Shown here: positions 15,271 to 23,742 of the stretch, piece by piece | Numbering within the stretch: position 1 is the first letter of the stretch | How the letters are laid out: the number at the start of each line of letters is the position of its first letter | Notes under the pieces: generated by a model | Seen by the model: the letters and a program-made list of their open reading frames with translations, nothing else | What the model was told of the DNA's origin: nothing | Database searches by the model: none | Made by a program: the position numbers and the translations under genes | Assembly (NCBI GenBank): GCA_963759055.1 | Contig: CAVWYD010000031.1 | Coordinates: 52,364-116,363 of the forward strand | Direction of reading: 5' to 3' | DNA length: 64,000 nucleotides | DNA from: Thiosocius sp963759055 | GTDB taxonomy: Bacteria; Pseudomonadota; Gammaproteobacteria; Chromatiales; Chromatiaceae

Positions 15271-17240
15271 GCGCAGACAATCAACCGCCGCAACCGGCGG
15301 CAAATGACGAAAACAGTGCCCTTTCGAACCTCAAGACATTACTGGTCGGCCAGGAACAGGCTGCCATCCAGCGCCTGGAGAAAGAGTCGCGCGATCCCGA
15401 GGTTCAAGACCTGCGGGTCGCCGAATCCCTGCCCTCGTCGCTCAACAGGGCGTACAAGGACACACCACGTGAGCTCACCCGTTCGCTCGAAATGCCGGTG
15501 TCGGAGTGCATCAAGGGCTCGATAAAGCGCAACCCGGGCTTTTTCACCGATATCCTGTACCCGGTAATGGGTCCGGCCATCCGGCGCTCGATCACCCAGG
15601 CCATGCGCGAGCTGGTGCAGCAGATCAATCAGAGCCTCGAACACAGCCTGACCGTCAAAGGCATGAAATGGCGGATCGAGGCCGCGCGCAGCGGTGTCCC
15701 GTTCGCCGAGATCGTCCTGCGGCATACGCTGCGCTACCGGGTTGAAGAGGCTTTCCTGATACAGGGCGGCAGCGGTCTGCTGATCCAGCACCTCAGCCAG
15801 GACCCAGCTCACGCAAGCGACGCAGACGCCATTTCCGCCATGCTGACGGCGATCCGGGATTTCACCCACGACACCCTGGACCCGGAAGGCGAGGACTCCA
15901 GGCTCGAGACCGTCGACGTCGGTGATCACACCCTGTGGCTGATCCATGGACCCAAGGCGTATCTGGCATGTGCAATCCGCGGCATGCCCCCGGTCGGCCT
16001 GCGAGATGAACTGGCCGCGGTGCTCGAAGAGATCCACCATCGCCATTCCTCCCTGCTCGAAGGCTTTGATGGCGATCCGGCCCAGGCGGCCCCGGTGGCC
16101 CCGCTGATGGAGCCCTGCCTGCGCACGGAGACCGCGCCGAATTCGGGCAAGCCATTCCCATGGCCACTGATCCTGATCCTGCTCGCCACCGCCGGCGTCC
16201 TTGCCTGGTGGGGATACGGCCAGTGGCAGACACGACAGGCGGCCGCCGAGCGCCGGGCCCTGCAGACTGCCGCCGTGGCAACACTGTCGAGCGCACCAGG
16301 CATCGTGCTGACCGACTGGCAGCTCAGCGACGGCCGACTGCAACTGCAGGGCCTGCACGACCCGCTCACGCCAAGCCCCGACAGTGTGCTCGCAGCAAGC
16401 GGCCTGCCAACAGGCGACTACAACCTTAGCTTCCGCGGCTTCCAGTCATCCGATCACGCCGCCGCCATGAAACGCTCGCAGCAGCGTCTGGCACCGCCGG
16501 ACAGCGTGACACTCGAGCTCGACCGCAGCGGAATATTGACCGCGACCGGCTACGCCCCGACAGCATGGATCACGCGTGCCGCGCTGCTGGCCACCACGGT
16601 CCCCGGCGTGGTGCATTACGACGACACTGGGCTGGACGATCTGGATGCGCATATTCAGCGCCAATTGAATGAACGGCTGCAACCGCCGGAACCGGTGATC
16701 ATCCATGTCAGCGATGGTCACGCCGAGATCACCGGCGAGGCCCCCCTGGCCTGGATCAACTCGCTGCCGACGACACCTCCGGTGGCCGGTCTGAACAGCC
16801 TGCGCTTCGACGGACTTCAGCCGTTGGAGATGCAACGCCTGATCGCCCTGATCGAAGCGATCGAATCCAGTACCATCGAGTTTGCGGTTGCCGGTGGAGT
16901 CGGACTGGATGACCTGCAACTTTCCAAGATCGAGTCGCTCGCCGCTTTGATCGGCGAGGCACATCAGCATGCACAGGACATGCAGCTGGCATTGGAGCTG
17001 CAGATCATCGGCCGCACCGATGGAACCGGCACGCCAGAGCAGAATCAGTTCATTGCCCGCGAGCGCGCGGTGCGCGTGGCACAATCGCTGGCAGCCTACG
17101 ACGTACCGATGCCCGGATTCAGTCTAATAGCGATCCCCCAGGCGCCGAGCCATGCGGGACCAAACGACCAGATGCGGCGCGTAGAGTTTCGGGTTCTCGG
17201 TGTTGAACCGCTGGAATATATTCCCGGAAGCAGGGAATGA
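15267..17240 (+). CDS. Single-pass membrane protein with C-terminal OmpA-like domain
   Basis: The 657-residue protein has a ~295-residue N-terminal cytoplasmic region, one membrane helix (about residues 298-316, PLILILLATAGVLAWW) and a periplasmic part. The periplasmic part contains BON-like stretches (about 330-500) and ends in an OmpA/MotB-like domain (from about 540, with GRTDGTGTPEQNQFIARERAVRVAQSL), expected to touch peptidoglycan. It links the cell wall to the cytoplasm. It overlaps both neighbours by 4 bases, so it is translationally coupled to the coiled-coil protein and the Ras-like GTPase, its probable cytoplasmic partners. Confidence 0.85.
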   Translation: MSADNQPPQPAANDENSALSNLKTLLVGQEQAAIQRLEKESRDPEVQDLRVAESLPSSLNRAYKDTPRELTRSLEMPVSECIKGSIKRNPGFFTDILYPVMGPAIRRSITQAMRELVQQINQSLEHSLTVKGMKWRIEAARSGVPFAEIVLRHTLRYRVEEAFLIQGGSGLLIQHLSQDPAHASDADAISAMLTAIRDFTHDTLDPEGEDSRLETVDVGDHTLWLIHGPKAYLACAIRGMPPVGLRDELAAVLEEIHHRHSSLLEGFDGDPAQAAPVAPLMEPCLRTETAPNSGKPFPWPLILILLATAGVLAWWGYGQWQTRQAAAERRALQTAAVATLSSAPGIVLTDWQLSDGRLQLQGLHDPLTPSPDSVLAASGLPTGDYNLSFRGFQSSDHAAAMKRSQQRLAPPDSVTLELDRSGILTATGYAPTAWITRAALLATTVPGVVHYDDTGLDDLDAHIQRQLNERLQPPEPVIIHVSDGHAEITGEAPLAWINSLPTTPPVAGLNSLRFDGLQPLEMQRLIALIEAIESSTIEFAVAGGVGLDDLQLSKIESLAALIGEAHQHAQDMQLALELQIIGRTDGTGTPEQNQFIARERAVRVAQSLAAYDVPMPGFSLIAIPQAPSHAGPNDQMRRVEFRVLGVEPLEYIPGSRE

Positions 17241-17740
17241 AAGCCCGTAAGATCTGCATGATCGGTGACTTTGCAGTGGGCAAAACCAGCCTGGTATCGC
17301 GCTTCGTTCACAATGCCTTCGACGATCGCTACCTGACAACGCTCGGCGTCAAGATCGATACCAAGACAATCAGTCTGCCTTCGGGTGACCGGCTCAAACT
17401 GGTGTTATGGGACATTGCCGGCAAGAGCGAGTTCGCACGCATCGACACCAGCTACCTGCGCGACGCTTCCGGCTACTTGCTGGTGATCGACGGCACCCGC
17501 CCGGCAACCCTGGACAACGCCATCGAGCTTCAGGGAACGGTGGAGAAACAACTGGGTCCGACTCCCTTCAGCGTACTGCTCAACAAGGCGGACCTTGGCG
17601 ACCAGTGGGCATTGAACGACGACCTGATTGCCGGACTGAAGTCTCGCGGCTGGTCGATAAGCGAGAGCAGCGCCCTGACTGGCGAGGGCGTGGAGACCGC
17701 ATTCACCCAACTCGGCGCCCAACTGGTTCACGAGGCATGA
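17237..17740 (+). CDS. Small Ras/Rab-like GTPase
   Basis: A 167-residue stand-alone G domain. G1 is GDFAVGKT (10-17), the switch I threonine is in LTTLGV (Thr35), G3 is DIAGK (59-63), G4 is NKAD (116-119) and G5 is SSA (144-146). The pattern is Rab/Ras-like rather than Era- or Obg-like. Residue 63, the catalytic Gln in eukaryotic Ras and Rab, is Lys, so intrinsic hydrolysis may be slow or depend on a partner. No C-terminal prenylation site is present. It sits between the OmpA-like membrane protein and a soluble hybrid kinase with ATGA overlaps on both sides, which suggests it gates or relays signal between them. Confidence 0.92.
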   Translation: MKARKICMIGDFAVGKTSLVSRFVHNAFDDRYLTTLGVKIDTKTISLPSGDRLKLVLWDIAGKSEFARIDTSYLRDASGYLLVIDGTRPATLDNAIELQGTVEKQLGPTPFSVLLNKADLGDQWALNDDLIAGLKSRGWSISESSALTGEGVETAFTQLGAQLVHEA

Positions 17741-19218
17741 CTGAAGGACTGCAGCTGGTCAGCCAGTACATCAACCGCGTGCTGGCGAAGCAGACCAGCC
17801 CGCTCTTTGTCGAGATCGACGATGAATTCCGCCTGCTCGGCGCGCGTGGCGACGGCCACCGTTACGGCTTAGACGATCTGCAGGCCGGCATGCAGATGGA
17901 CCAGAAACTGGCGATCCTGGCGACTGCCAATCCAGACGACAAGACACCCCAGGCCTGGCGTTTTGTAGAACTGCCCGGGTCCTGCGTCTGTCACATTCAC
18001 GTGTTACGGCGGCCAGGGGGCTGGGCCGTCGCCCTCCTGGATGCCAGCACCGAACACGCCGAACAGCAGGCACGCCAGCAGGCCGCCCATGATCTCGAGC
18101 TGCTGCGGGACGAACGCGAAAAGCTGATCGGCGAACTCGAACAGGCCAACCGGCTGAAAAGCAGCTTCATTGCCCGCATGTCGCATGAATTTCGTACCCC
18201 GCTCACCTCGGTGATAGGTTACAGCGACCAGTTGCGCGAGATCCGGGCGGACGACAAAGAGGCGCAGCATCACCTGGATGCCATAGGACGCGGTGCGCGT
18301 TACCTGCTCAACCTGGTCGAAAACCTGCTCGACCAGGCTCGAATAGAGATCGACCAACTCACGCTGAATCCGAGCGGCTGCGACCTTCAGGAGATGAGCG
18401 ATGAAATCGAGCAACTGCTGCGCCCTGTCGCCCGGCAAAAACAACTGTCACTCGCCTGGTGGTTCGATGCCGAGATCCCGCCGCGACTCTGGCTGGACGC
18501 AACCCGGCTCAAACAGGTCTTGATCAACCTGGTAGGCAATGCCATCAAGTTTACCCAGCAGGGCGGCGTGAGCGTTGAATTCGCCTGGCAGGGAGAGCGC
18601 CTGCAGGTCAGCGTCTCGGACACCGGACCCGGCATCGCCGAAGCAGACGCCACAGGCATCTTTGAGCCCTTCCGTCAGGGCCACGATGGGAATCAGGCAA
18701 AAGGGGCCGGACTTGGGCTGGCGATCAGTCAGACACTGGTACGCGCCATGGGCGGCGAGATAAAGCTCAGCACCGAAAAAGGCAGCGGGTCGCGTTTCGA
18801 GTTCAGCATCAAGGCAACGACCGTCAAAGGCGGTCGGGCAGCCGAAGCGGGCACATTGAGGGGCAAGAAGATCGTGGTGGCCGATGATGATTCCGATCTG
18901 CTGGAGTTGCTGCGGCTGTACCTCACATCGGCAGGCCTGAACGTCGTAACCAGTCAGGACGCAGCCGGCACGCTGGACATGGTGCGCCGATCACTACCGG
19001 ACGCCGTATTACTGGATCTCAACCTGGCGAGCGACGACGGTGCGGCCCTCGCGGCACAACTGCGGGCAGACGGTTATCACAAGCCGATCGTGGCCCTGAG
19101 TGCCAGCTCACCGGGTGACGACGGGGAAGCCACACAATCCGGGACATTCGACGCGCGTTGGACCAAACCCATCAGTCGCGCCCAACTGATCGAGGGCCTG
19201 GCAGACCTGGTTGGCTGA
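17737..19218 (+). CDS. Soluble hybrid histidine kinase with C-terminal receiver
   Basis: The 493-residue protein has a PAS-like N-terminus (about 10-105), a coiled coil (105-140), a DHp helix with phospho-accepting His150 (SHEFRTPLTS), an HATPase_c domain (N box NLVGNAIKFT, G1 DTGPGIAE, G2 GAGLGLAIS) and a receiver with acceptor Asp427. No membrane helix is visible, so the input must be cytoplasmic. Its start overlaps the Ras-like GTPase stop (ATGA), which makes GTPase-dependent input a reasonable inference. A terminal receiver implies onward phosphate transfer by an Hpt protein; one is encoded at 12816. Confidence 0.92.
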   Translation: MTEGLQLVSQYINRVLAKQTSPLFVEIDDEFRLLGARGDGHRYGLDDLQAGMQMDQKLAILATANPDDKTPQAWRFVELPGSCVCHIHVLRRPGGWAVALLDASTEHAEQQARQQAAHDLELLRDEREKLIGELEQANRLKSSFIARMSHEFRTPLTSVIGYSDQLREIRADDKEAQHHLDAIGRGARYLLNLVENLLDQARIEIDQLTLNPSGCDLQEMSDEIEQLLRPVARQKQLSLAWWFDAEIPPRLWLDATRLKQVLINLVGNAIKFTQQGGVSVEFAWQGERLQVSVSDTGPGIAEADATGIFEPFRQGHDGNQAKGAGLGLAISQTLVRAMGGEIKLSTEKGSGSRFEFSIKATTVKGGRAAEAGTLRGKKIVVADDDSDLLELLRLYLTSAGLNVVTSQDAAGTLDMVRRSLPDAVLLDLNLASDDGAALAAQLRADGYHKPIVALSASSPGDDGEATQSGTFDARWTKPISRAQLIEGLADLVG

Positions 19219-19309
19219 AACCCTTCGCTTTCAAGATGACCGAGGAAGAGAAACGCCCGTGGCATTGTGATCCCACCCCCAAATAGGGGAGAATGGCCGC
19301 CCGGTGCCA

Positions 19310-19526
19310 CAGGGCATCCAGTGAGAAACAGTTTTTGCGCCCGTAGCTCAGTTGGGTGAGCGCCGGTCGCCAAAGGCGATCCATCGCCACTTAACGTGGC
19401 GATCGAAGGGGCGAACGCCCGAACCGGCAGGTTTGGGCCGGGGAAGCCGCGCAGCGGCGCGAGTACCGCCCGGCCGTTCGCAGAACGGCAAGGATGTCGC
19501 AGGGCATCCAGTGAGAAACAGTTTTT
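19310..19526 (+). repeat. Duplicated 5' half of tRNA-Arg plus palindromic spacer
   Basis: A 46-base segment (19310-19355) is repeated exactly at 19500-19545, offset 190 bp. The repeat covers the tRNA upstream flank and the first ~19 bases of the tRNA. After 19355 the first copy departs from tRNA sequence and cannot fold as a tRNA. The spacer holds two palindromes (ATCGCCAC...GTGGCGAT near 19381-19402 and GCCGTTC...GAACGGC near 19472-19490) of REP-like form. It looks like a repeat insertion that duplicated the tRNA 5' end. Confidence 0.85.
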
Positions 19527-19603
19527 GCGCCCGTAGCTCAGTTGGATAGAGTACCGCCCTCCGAAGGCGGGGGTCACAGGTTCGAATCCTGTCGGGCGCG
19601 CCA
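19527..19603 (+). tRNA. tRNA-Arg (anticodon CCG)
   Basis: A complete cloverleaf: acceptor GCGCCCG pairs with CGGGCGC, D arm GCTCAGTTGGATAGAGT, anticodon loop CTCCGAA with anticodon CCG closed by CCGCC/GGCGG, T arm ACAGGTTCGAATCCTGT, encoded CCA end. Length 77. Confidence 0.97.
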
Positions 19604-19831
19604 ATTAAAACAAAGAGTTACGTGATTTTTGTATATACAATGCGGAATAACTAAAGCAGTCGACCACCATCCGCCCACCAGATTTCATCCGCTTTCCGCT
19701 CGGAGAGCCACTGGAAGTCTCCGCCTCACTCCTCTAGCAGATCGCCTCTCAGCCTCATCACGTTAGGCTGCCTGATCAACGCCGACATTTAGCTGGCGGA
19801 ATGAGTCCTCTGGATCCCGGGGCGCCACCGG

Positions 19832-20629
19832 CTAACCCCGTTTCGACAGGAAATCCATCACGGCCTCGTTGAAACGTACCGGTTCGTCCATCGGCGTGAA
19901 GTGCCCCGAGTCTGGAATTACGACGAGTCTCGCATCGGGCATCTTCTTGGCGAACGCCGCCTTCAGCGCAAGCGGAAAGAAGTCGTGCTCACCCGAGACC
20001 AAGCACGTTGGGCAGGTAATCGAGCTCAGCCGGTGCTCGAGGTTCCACGTCGGAACGGTCGCCAGTGACGACATGTAGGCATGCTTGTCGTTGTCAGCCC
20101 AGCGTTCGATGAAGGTCTGCCTCAGTTCTTCTTGGTCGACCCTTGGGAAGAGCTTCTTGCTCAAGAAGCGCCCAAGGGTCCGCATCCCAAAGAATCGGAC
20201 GATGAATTGGCGGAGCAAGAGCGTCGACCTGATGCGAAGCCGGTCTCTCAAAGTATCCCGGGGCAGATCAGGCACACTATTTACCACAATCAGGGTGCGC
20301 ACCAGGTCACTGTGATCAACCGCAAGCTGGCAGGCGATGAAACCGCCAAGCGAAAGCCCAACGACATGGGCCGGACCAATGTCGAGCCACCTAATGAGCG
20401 CGGCAATGTCGTCAGCAAACAGCTTGCTGCTATAAGGACCCGGTGGTTTGTCGGACTTCCCATGACCTCGGAGATCCAGCGCGACGACACGGTAGCGCTC
20501 GCCGAAGTAAGCAACCTGGTTTTCCCAATCCCGAATGCTGGAGCCTAAGCCGTGGATGAACAACAGGGGCTCACCTTGACCAATGGACTCGTAGTAGAAA
20601 ACAGCCTGATTGAATTCGATCGATGGCAT
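19832..20629 (-). CDS. Alpha/beta-fold hydrolase
   Basis: The 265-residue protein has the alpha/beta hydrolase order: oxyanion HG motif (FIHGLGSS), nucleophile elbow GLSLGG (Ser93), acid in SGEHDFF (Asp216) and base in SGHFTP (His243). It resembles esterase and beta-ketoadipate enol-lactonase-like enzymes, but the substrate is unknown. No obvious operon partner: it is followed by the tRNA region and preceded by a gene-poor stretch. Confidence 0.88.
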   Translation of the reverse strand: MPSIEFNQAVFYYESIGQGEPLLFIHGLGSSIRDWENQVAYFGERYRVVALDLRGHGKSDKPPGPYSSKLFADDIAALIRWLDIGPAHVVGLSLGGFIACQLAVDHSDLVRTLIVVNSVPDLPRDTLRDRLRIRSTLLLRQFIVRFFGMRTLGRFLSKKLFPRVDQEELRQTFIERWADNDKHAYMSSLATVPTWNLEHRLSSITCPTCLVSGEHDFFPLALKAAFAKKMPDARLVVIPDSGHFTPMDEPVRFNEAVMDFLSKRG

Positions 20630-21256
20630 CGTTTGCCTGGCTGGAAAATCCGCCGCTCGTGATCAGTCGTATTCTGTTCTCATCGACGAAATCGAGCAAA
20701 AATCGCCCAGCACCCCGGGGTTAACGACAGATCAACGCCGCACTGTTGATCTGTGCTGAGCGCATCATTCGTACCGAGTTCAACTCCCCTCTGCCACTGG
20801 CCCTAACGATGAGCCAAAGACTGATATGTGTTCGTGAACCGACGGATACCGAATTTTATGTGGGACAGCATGTCGGCCGAAGCGGCTGGTGGAGATTCGA
20901 CCCGGCAGTGACTGCAGTGGGTTGGTCTCCGGACATAGGCCAGGGAATCTCCGCGAGCGGCTGCTTTTTGGTTATCGCGTTTGGCGGTTATTTTGCCATG
21001 AAGACATACGTTGCGGCGCGCACTCCATGAATACTTCACCCATTACCATGAAGAGCGGAACCACCAGGGCACCGGTAATGTTCTTCTGTTCCCTTGCACC
21101 CGCGCGCAGGAGGCTCGTGTCGACGCCTCAGTCGCCCGCCGGGAACGCTTGGGTGGCCTTCTGAAATGCTTTCACCGGGAGGCCGCATGAGTTTCTTGAC
21201 CAGGCGCCCGACAGTCTTGATGCTTTCCCACCTGCCTATCAAAGGGCAGACAGCCC
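20630..21256. other. Gene-poor stretch between the hydrolase and the molybdoenzyme operon
   Basis: About 630 bp. A 94-codon open frame at 20746-21030 (plus) ends in a hydrophobic, membrane-like segment, but it has no ribosome site and no family I recognise; it may be a decayed small membrane protein. The only clear structure is the palindrome at 20727-20754. Confidence 0.45.
20727..20754. promoter_or_regulatory. Perfect 10-bp inverted repeat, possible operator
   Basis: ACAGATCAAC and GTTGATCTGT are perfect inverted copies with an 8-base spacer. It lies about 100 bp upstream of the hydrolase start. No T run follows, so a regulator site is as likely as a terminator. Confidence 0.4.
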
Positions 21257-22219
21257 CTATTCGCTGCAAACCGTCTGGTCATTGCCAGAGATCAAGACAC
21301 CTCGATTGCGGCAGAAGGCTTGGCAGGAATTGCAGGAAACACATAGGGATGGGTCAGCTACGGGGTGTTTGCCGTCTGCCTCGGCAGATCGGATGGCGCC
21401 GGTGGGGCAGACGCCAACACAACGTTTCGAGCGGGTGCAATCCGACGTGAAGGTTATCTTCCCGAAGAGTTGGTCGCTGATCGTCCGGCTCTTTGCCGCC
21501 GGCGATGCCGCTATGGCCTTGAGCAACAGAGCCCTTATTGCCGGAATCTGCTTGTTTCCGTAGGACTGCTGTTCGGTATTGTGCTGCAGGCGCCCTACCA
21601 TGGCTGCGGCGGCATCGGTCGAGCGTTCCCGGAAAAACAAGAAAAACTGGCGGCGCGAGAGCGACGGGGCCTGGAATTCGAGTTTTTCCCTGTTCCGTAT
21701 CAATCTGACGGCGTGGCCGGGGACCAAAGTCTTCAGCCGGCCGTGGGCGGCGGCAATGCCGTCGAGACTATGGCCGTTCAAACATCCGTCACAAGCCGTC
21801 AGATTGACCTGCAACCCGCCAGGGAACACCAGCGCGCACAGCACCATCACCTCCGGGTGGGCCAAGTAGCCGAGGCACGGGAGCCGCGCATGCGCATCGG
21901 TATCGGGCTGCCCCTTGCACCCGAGCACAGGCAGCGGATGGTTCGCAAGATCAGACAGGAGCCGAGGCAGGGAAAGGCCCGGGGAAGCGAGCGCAGCCGT
22001 GGGACAGACCGAGAGGCACGCCAGGCATTGGGTGCAGTCACCGGAGTTGACGTTGAGGCCACCGGAGCCCCACGAAACGGCGCCTGTGGGGCATACGTCC
22101 ATGCACTTGGTGCAGGGATTCGAACGGCAGCGGTGACGGACACATCGGGAGCGGTCGACGGTGACCGCAGTCTCCGGCGTCAGCGCCTTTAAGGCATAGC
22201 CGCCCAGGGACCCGATCAT
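21257..22219 (-). CDS. Multi-cluster 4Fe-4S ferredoxin-type protein of the molybdoenzyme operon
   Basis: A 320-residue cysteine-rich protein. Four cluster-type motifs are visible: CTKCMDVCPTGAV and CTQCLACLSVCPTAAL near the N-terminus, and CTRSKRCVGVCPTGAI and CVSCNSCQAFCRNRG at the C-terminus, with an extra CDGCLNGH in the middle. It resembles NapF/NapG-like or auxiliary ferredoxins but I cannot name it. The ATG at 22219 overlaps the stop of the upstream TorD-like gene (22216-22218). As written, that gene is frameshifted so that both read as one ~536-residue frame; I treat them as two genes. It probably assists maturation or electron transfer of the adjacent molybdoenzyme. Confidence 0.8.
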   Translation of the reverse strand: MIGSLGGYALKALTPETAVTVDRSRCVRHRCRSNPCTKCMDVCPTGAVSWGSGGLNVNSGDCTQCLACLSVCPTAALASPGLSLPRLLSDLANHPLPVLGCKGQPDTDAHARLPCLGYLAHPEVMVLCALVFPGGLQVNLTACDGCLNGHSLDGIAAAHGRLKTLVPGHAVRLIRNREKLEFQAPSLSRRQFFLFFRERSTDAAAAMVGRLQHNTEQQSYGNKQIPAIRALLLKAIAASPAAKSRTISDQLFGKITFTSDCTRSKRCVGVCPTGAIRSAEADGKHPVADPSLCVSCNSCQAFCRNRGVLISGNDQTVCSE

Positions 22220-22867
22220 GGCTGTGGGCCCGCCGTGGCCGGCTCCCGCAGGTCGTCGAGGACGAAGCACCTGGTCAGGTCGGCGAGTTTCTTGTAAAAA
22301 TCGGTGCGAGGCTCCCTCTTCCACGGCCTTGGAAAAGGGCGTAATCCACCGGCCCAGGTGTGTGGCGAGGAATCTACGTACCAACGCCGCCAGGAAATCC
22401 CGTTCGCCGGTATCCGGGTGACTGTCGCCGAGGCGGGCATTCAACAGATAGAGAAACTCCAACTCCACGGCGACGTGATCGGGCATCTCCTCGAATGCCC
22501 CCGCGACCTGGAATCCGCCTTCGCTGTAAAGGGCCAGTGCCGCTATGGTGGAATCGCCCATGACGACGTTCTCCCGATCCAGATAAACCGAACCGTAGGG
22601 TTTCGACCGGATATGGAAGGGGCCGAGGAACAGACGCGTGTAATCGAGCCGCAGGTCCTCCTGGCTAGCGTCCCGAAAACACTCTCCCAGGGTCCTCACA
22701 TCAGCGGCCCGTTTTGAGTCCGAGCTCATCAGGGCTTGTTCCAACTGGCCGAAAACGTCCTCTTCGAGAAAAGCCTCCTCCGGTTCGTAATAACAGGCGC
22801 TGAGGAGACGGTAGGCGTCCGCTTTGCCTCGGTGCCGACGCTGGGTATCGTTTAGAAGATCTTGCAT
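22216..22867 (-). CDS. TorD/DmsD-family molybdoenzyme chaperone (frameshifted near its end)
   Basis: TorD-like chaperones bind the TAT signal of molybdoenzymes and assist cofactor loading. The helical sequence (RLLSACYYEP, LRLDYTRLFLGPF, GSVYLDRENVVMGDST, DHVAVELEFLYLL) is typical. The frame leaves the family at HRF; dropping one base from the A run at 22296-22300 (T run on this strand) restores HRFYKKLADLTRCFVLDDL and a stop at 22216 that overlaps the next start. The ATG at 22867 matches the family start. Its partner is surely the catalytic subunit encoded 900 bp upstream in the same operon. Confidence 0.85.
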
Positions 22868-22934
22868 GGAAATCCCTGTAACGAAAAGCACTGGGGTCAC
22901 TGACCCCAGCGCCAAATCACAGTGCATGCGACCC

Positions 22935-23712
22935 TCAGACGGTAGGATCGTTGTAACTGCGGATGTAGAAGACGTTGGGCTCGACTCCCGTCTCCTCCTT
23001 CAGCCGGGTCGCCTTGTGGGCCTTGAGGATCTTGGCGATATCGCTTTCGGGGTCGTTCTGGTCACCGAAAATCCGGGCGTCGGAAGGGCAGGTCTCAACG
23101 CACGCCGGCAGTTTGCCTACGACGGTCCGGTGGTAGCAGAACGTGCACTTTTCGATGATGCCCATGTTGCGCACCGGCGGGTAGTCGCCAGAATTGAACT
23201 TGTTTTCGCTGGGCGGCGTCGAACCGGCCGCCTTGGCCACCTCGGCCCCGGTTGCCGTGCCTCCGTTGATGACCGCGGTTTCTTCGAGCCACTCCGGATG
23301 GACCGGTCTATCGAACGGATTGAAGCTGATGACGCTGTAAGTGCCGCCGTCCAGGCTGGAATCGTCCAGCTTCTGAGCACTGTAGGGGCAGGCGTCCAGA
23401 CACGCCCCACAGCCGATGCATCGTTCCTGGTTGAAGAGGACTGTGCCGTCGGGCGCCCTGAACATGGCTTTAGGATCGACGGGACATTCATCGATGCAGG
23501 GGGCGATGCTCGCAGTGATTGCACAGCACCGGCATCTGCACATAGCTTGTGTTCGGGAACTCGCCCTCCGTCTTCATGACGAAGTCGGCCCAGTTGAAAC
23601 TCTGGTTGTGGGCCCGGGCCTGGGTGTTGTTCTCTGCCTTGCAGGCCAACGCGCAACTGCCACAGCCAACGCATTGGTGCAGGTCGATTACCATTCCGTA
23701 TTTAACTGACAT
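22935..23712 (-). CDS. DmsB/PsrB-type four-cluster Fe-S subunit (frameshifted)
   Basis: This is the electron-transfer subunit of the molybdoenzyme. All four cysteine groups of the family are present: CVGCGSCALACKAE, CNHCEHRPCIDECPVD, CIGCGACLDACPYS and CTFCYHRTVVGKLPACVETCPSDA. The second group is split by a frame change at the G run 23499-23503; deleting one base restores it, so two open frames (23488-23712 and 22935-23543) are one 258-residue protein. The start MSVKYGMVIDL follows an AGGGGAT site. It begins 31 bp after the catalytic subunit stop. Confidence 0.88.
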
Positions 23713-23742
23713 GGTCTGATCCCCTTATCTTTCGATCAACAA

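Noticed and set aside
15339..16358. A 339-codon open frame antisense to the OmpA-like gene
   Set aside because: No ribosome site or motif; the sense gene is well supported.
19310..19385. A second tRNA gene before tRNA-Arg
   Set aside because: After the shared 5' half the sequence cannot form anticodon and T arms.
21257..22867. A TorD-ferredoxin fusion protein
   Set aside because: The frame change at an A run hides the normal TorD C-terminus and an ATGA overlap; two genes are far more likely.
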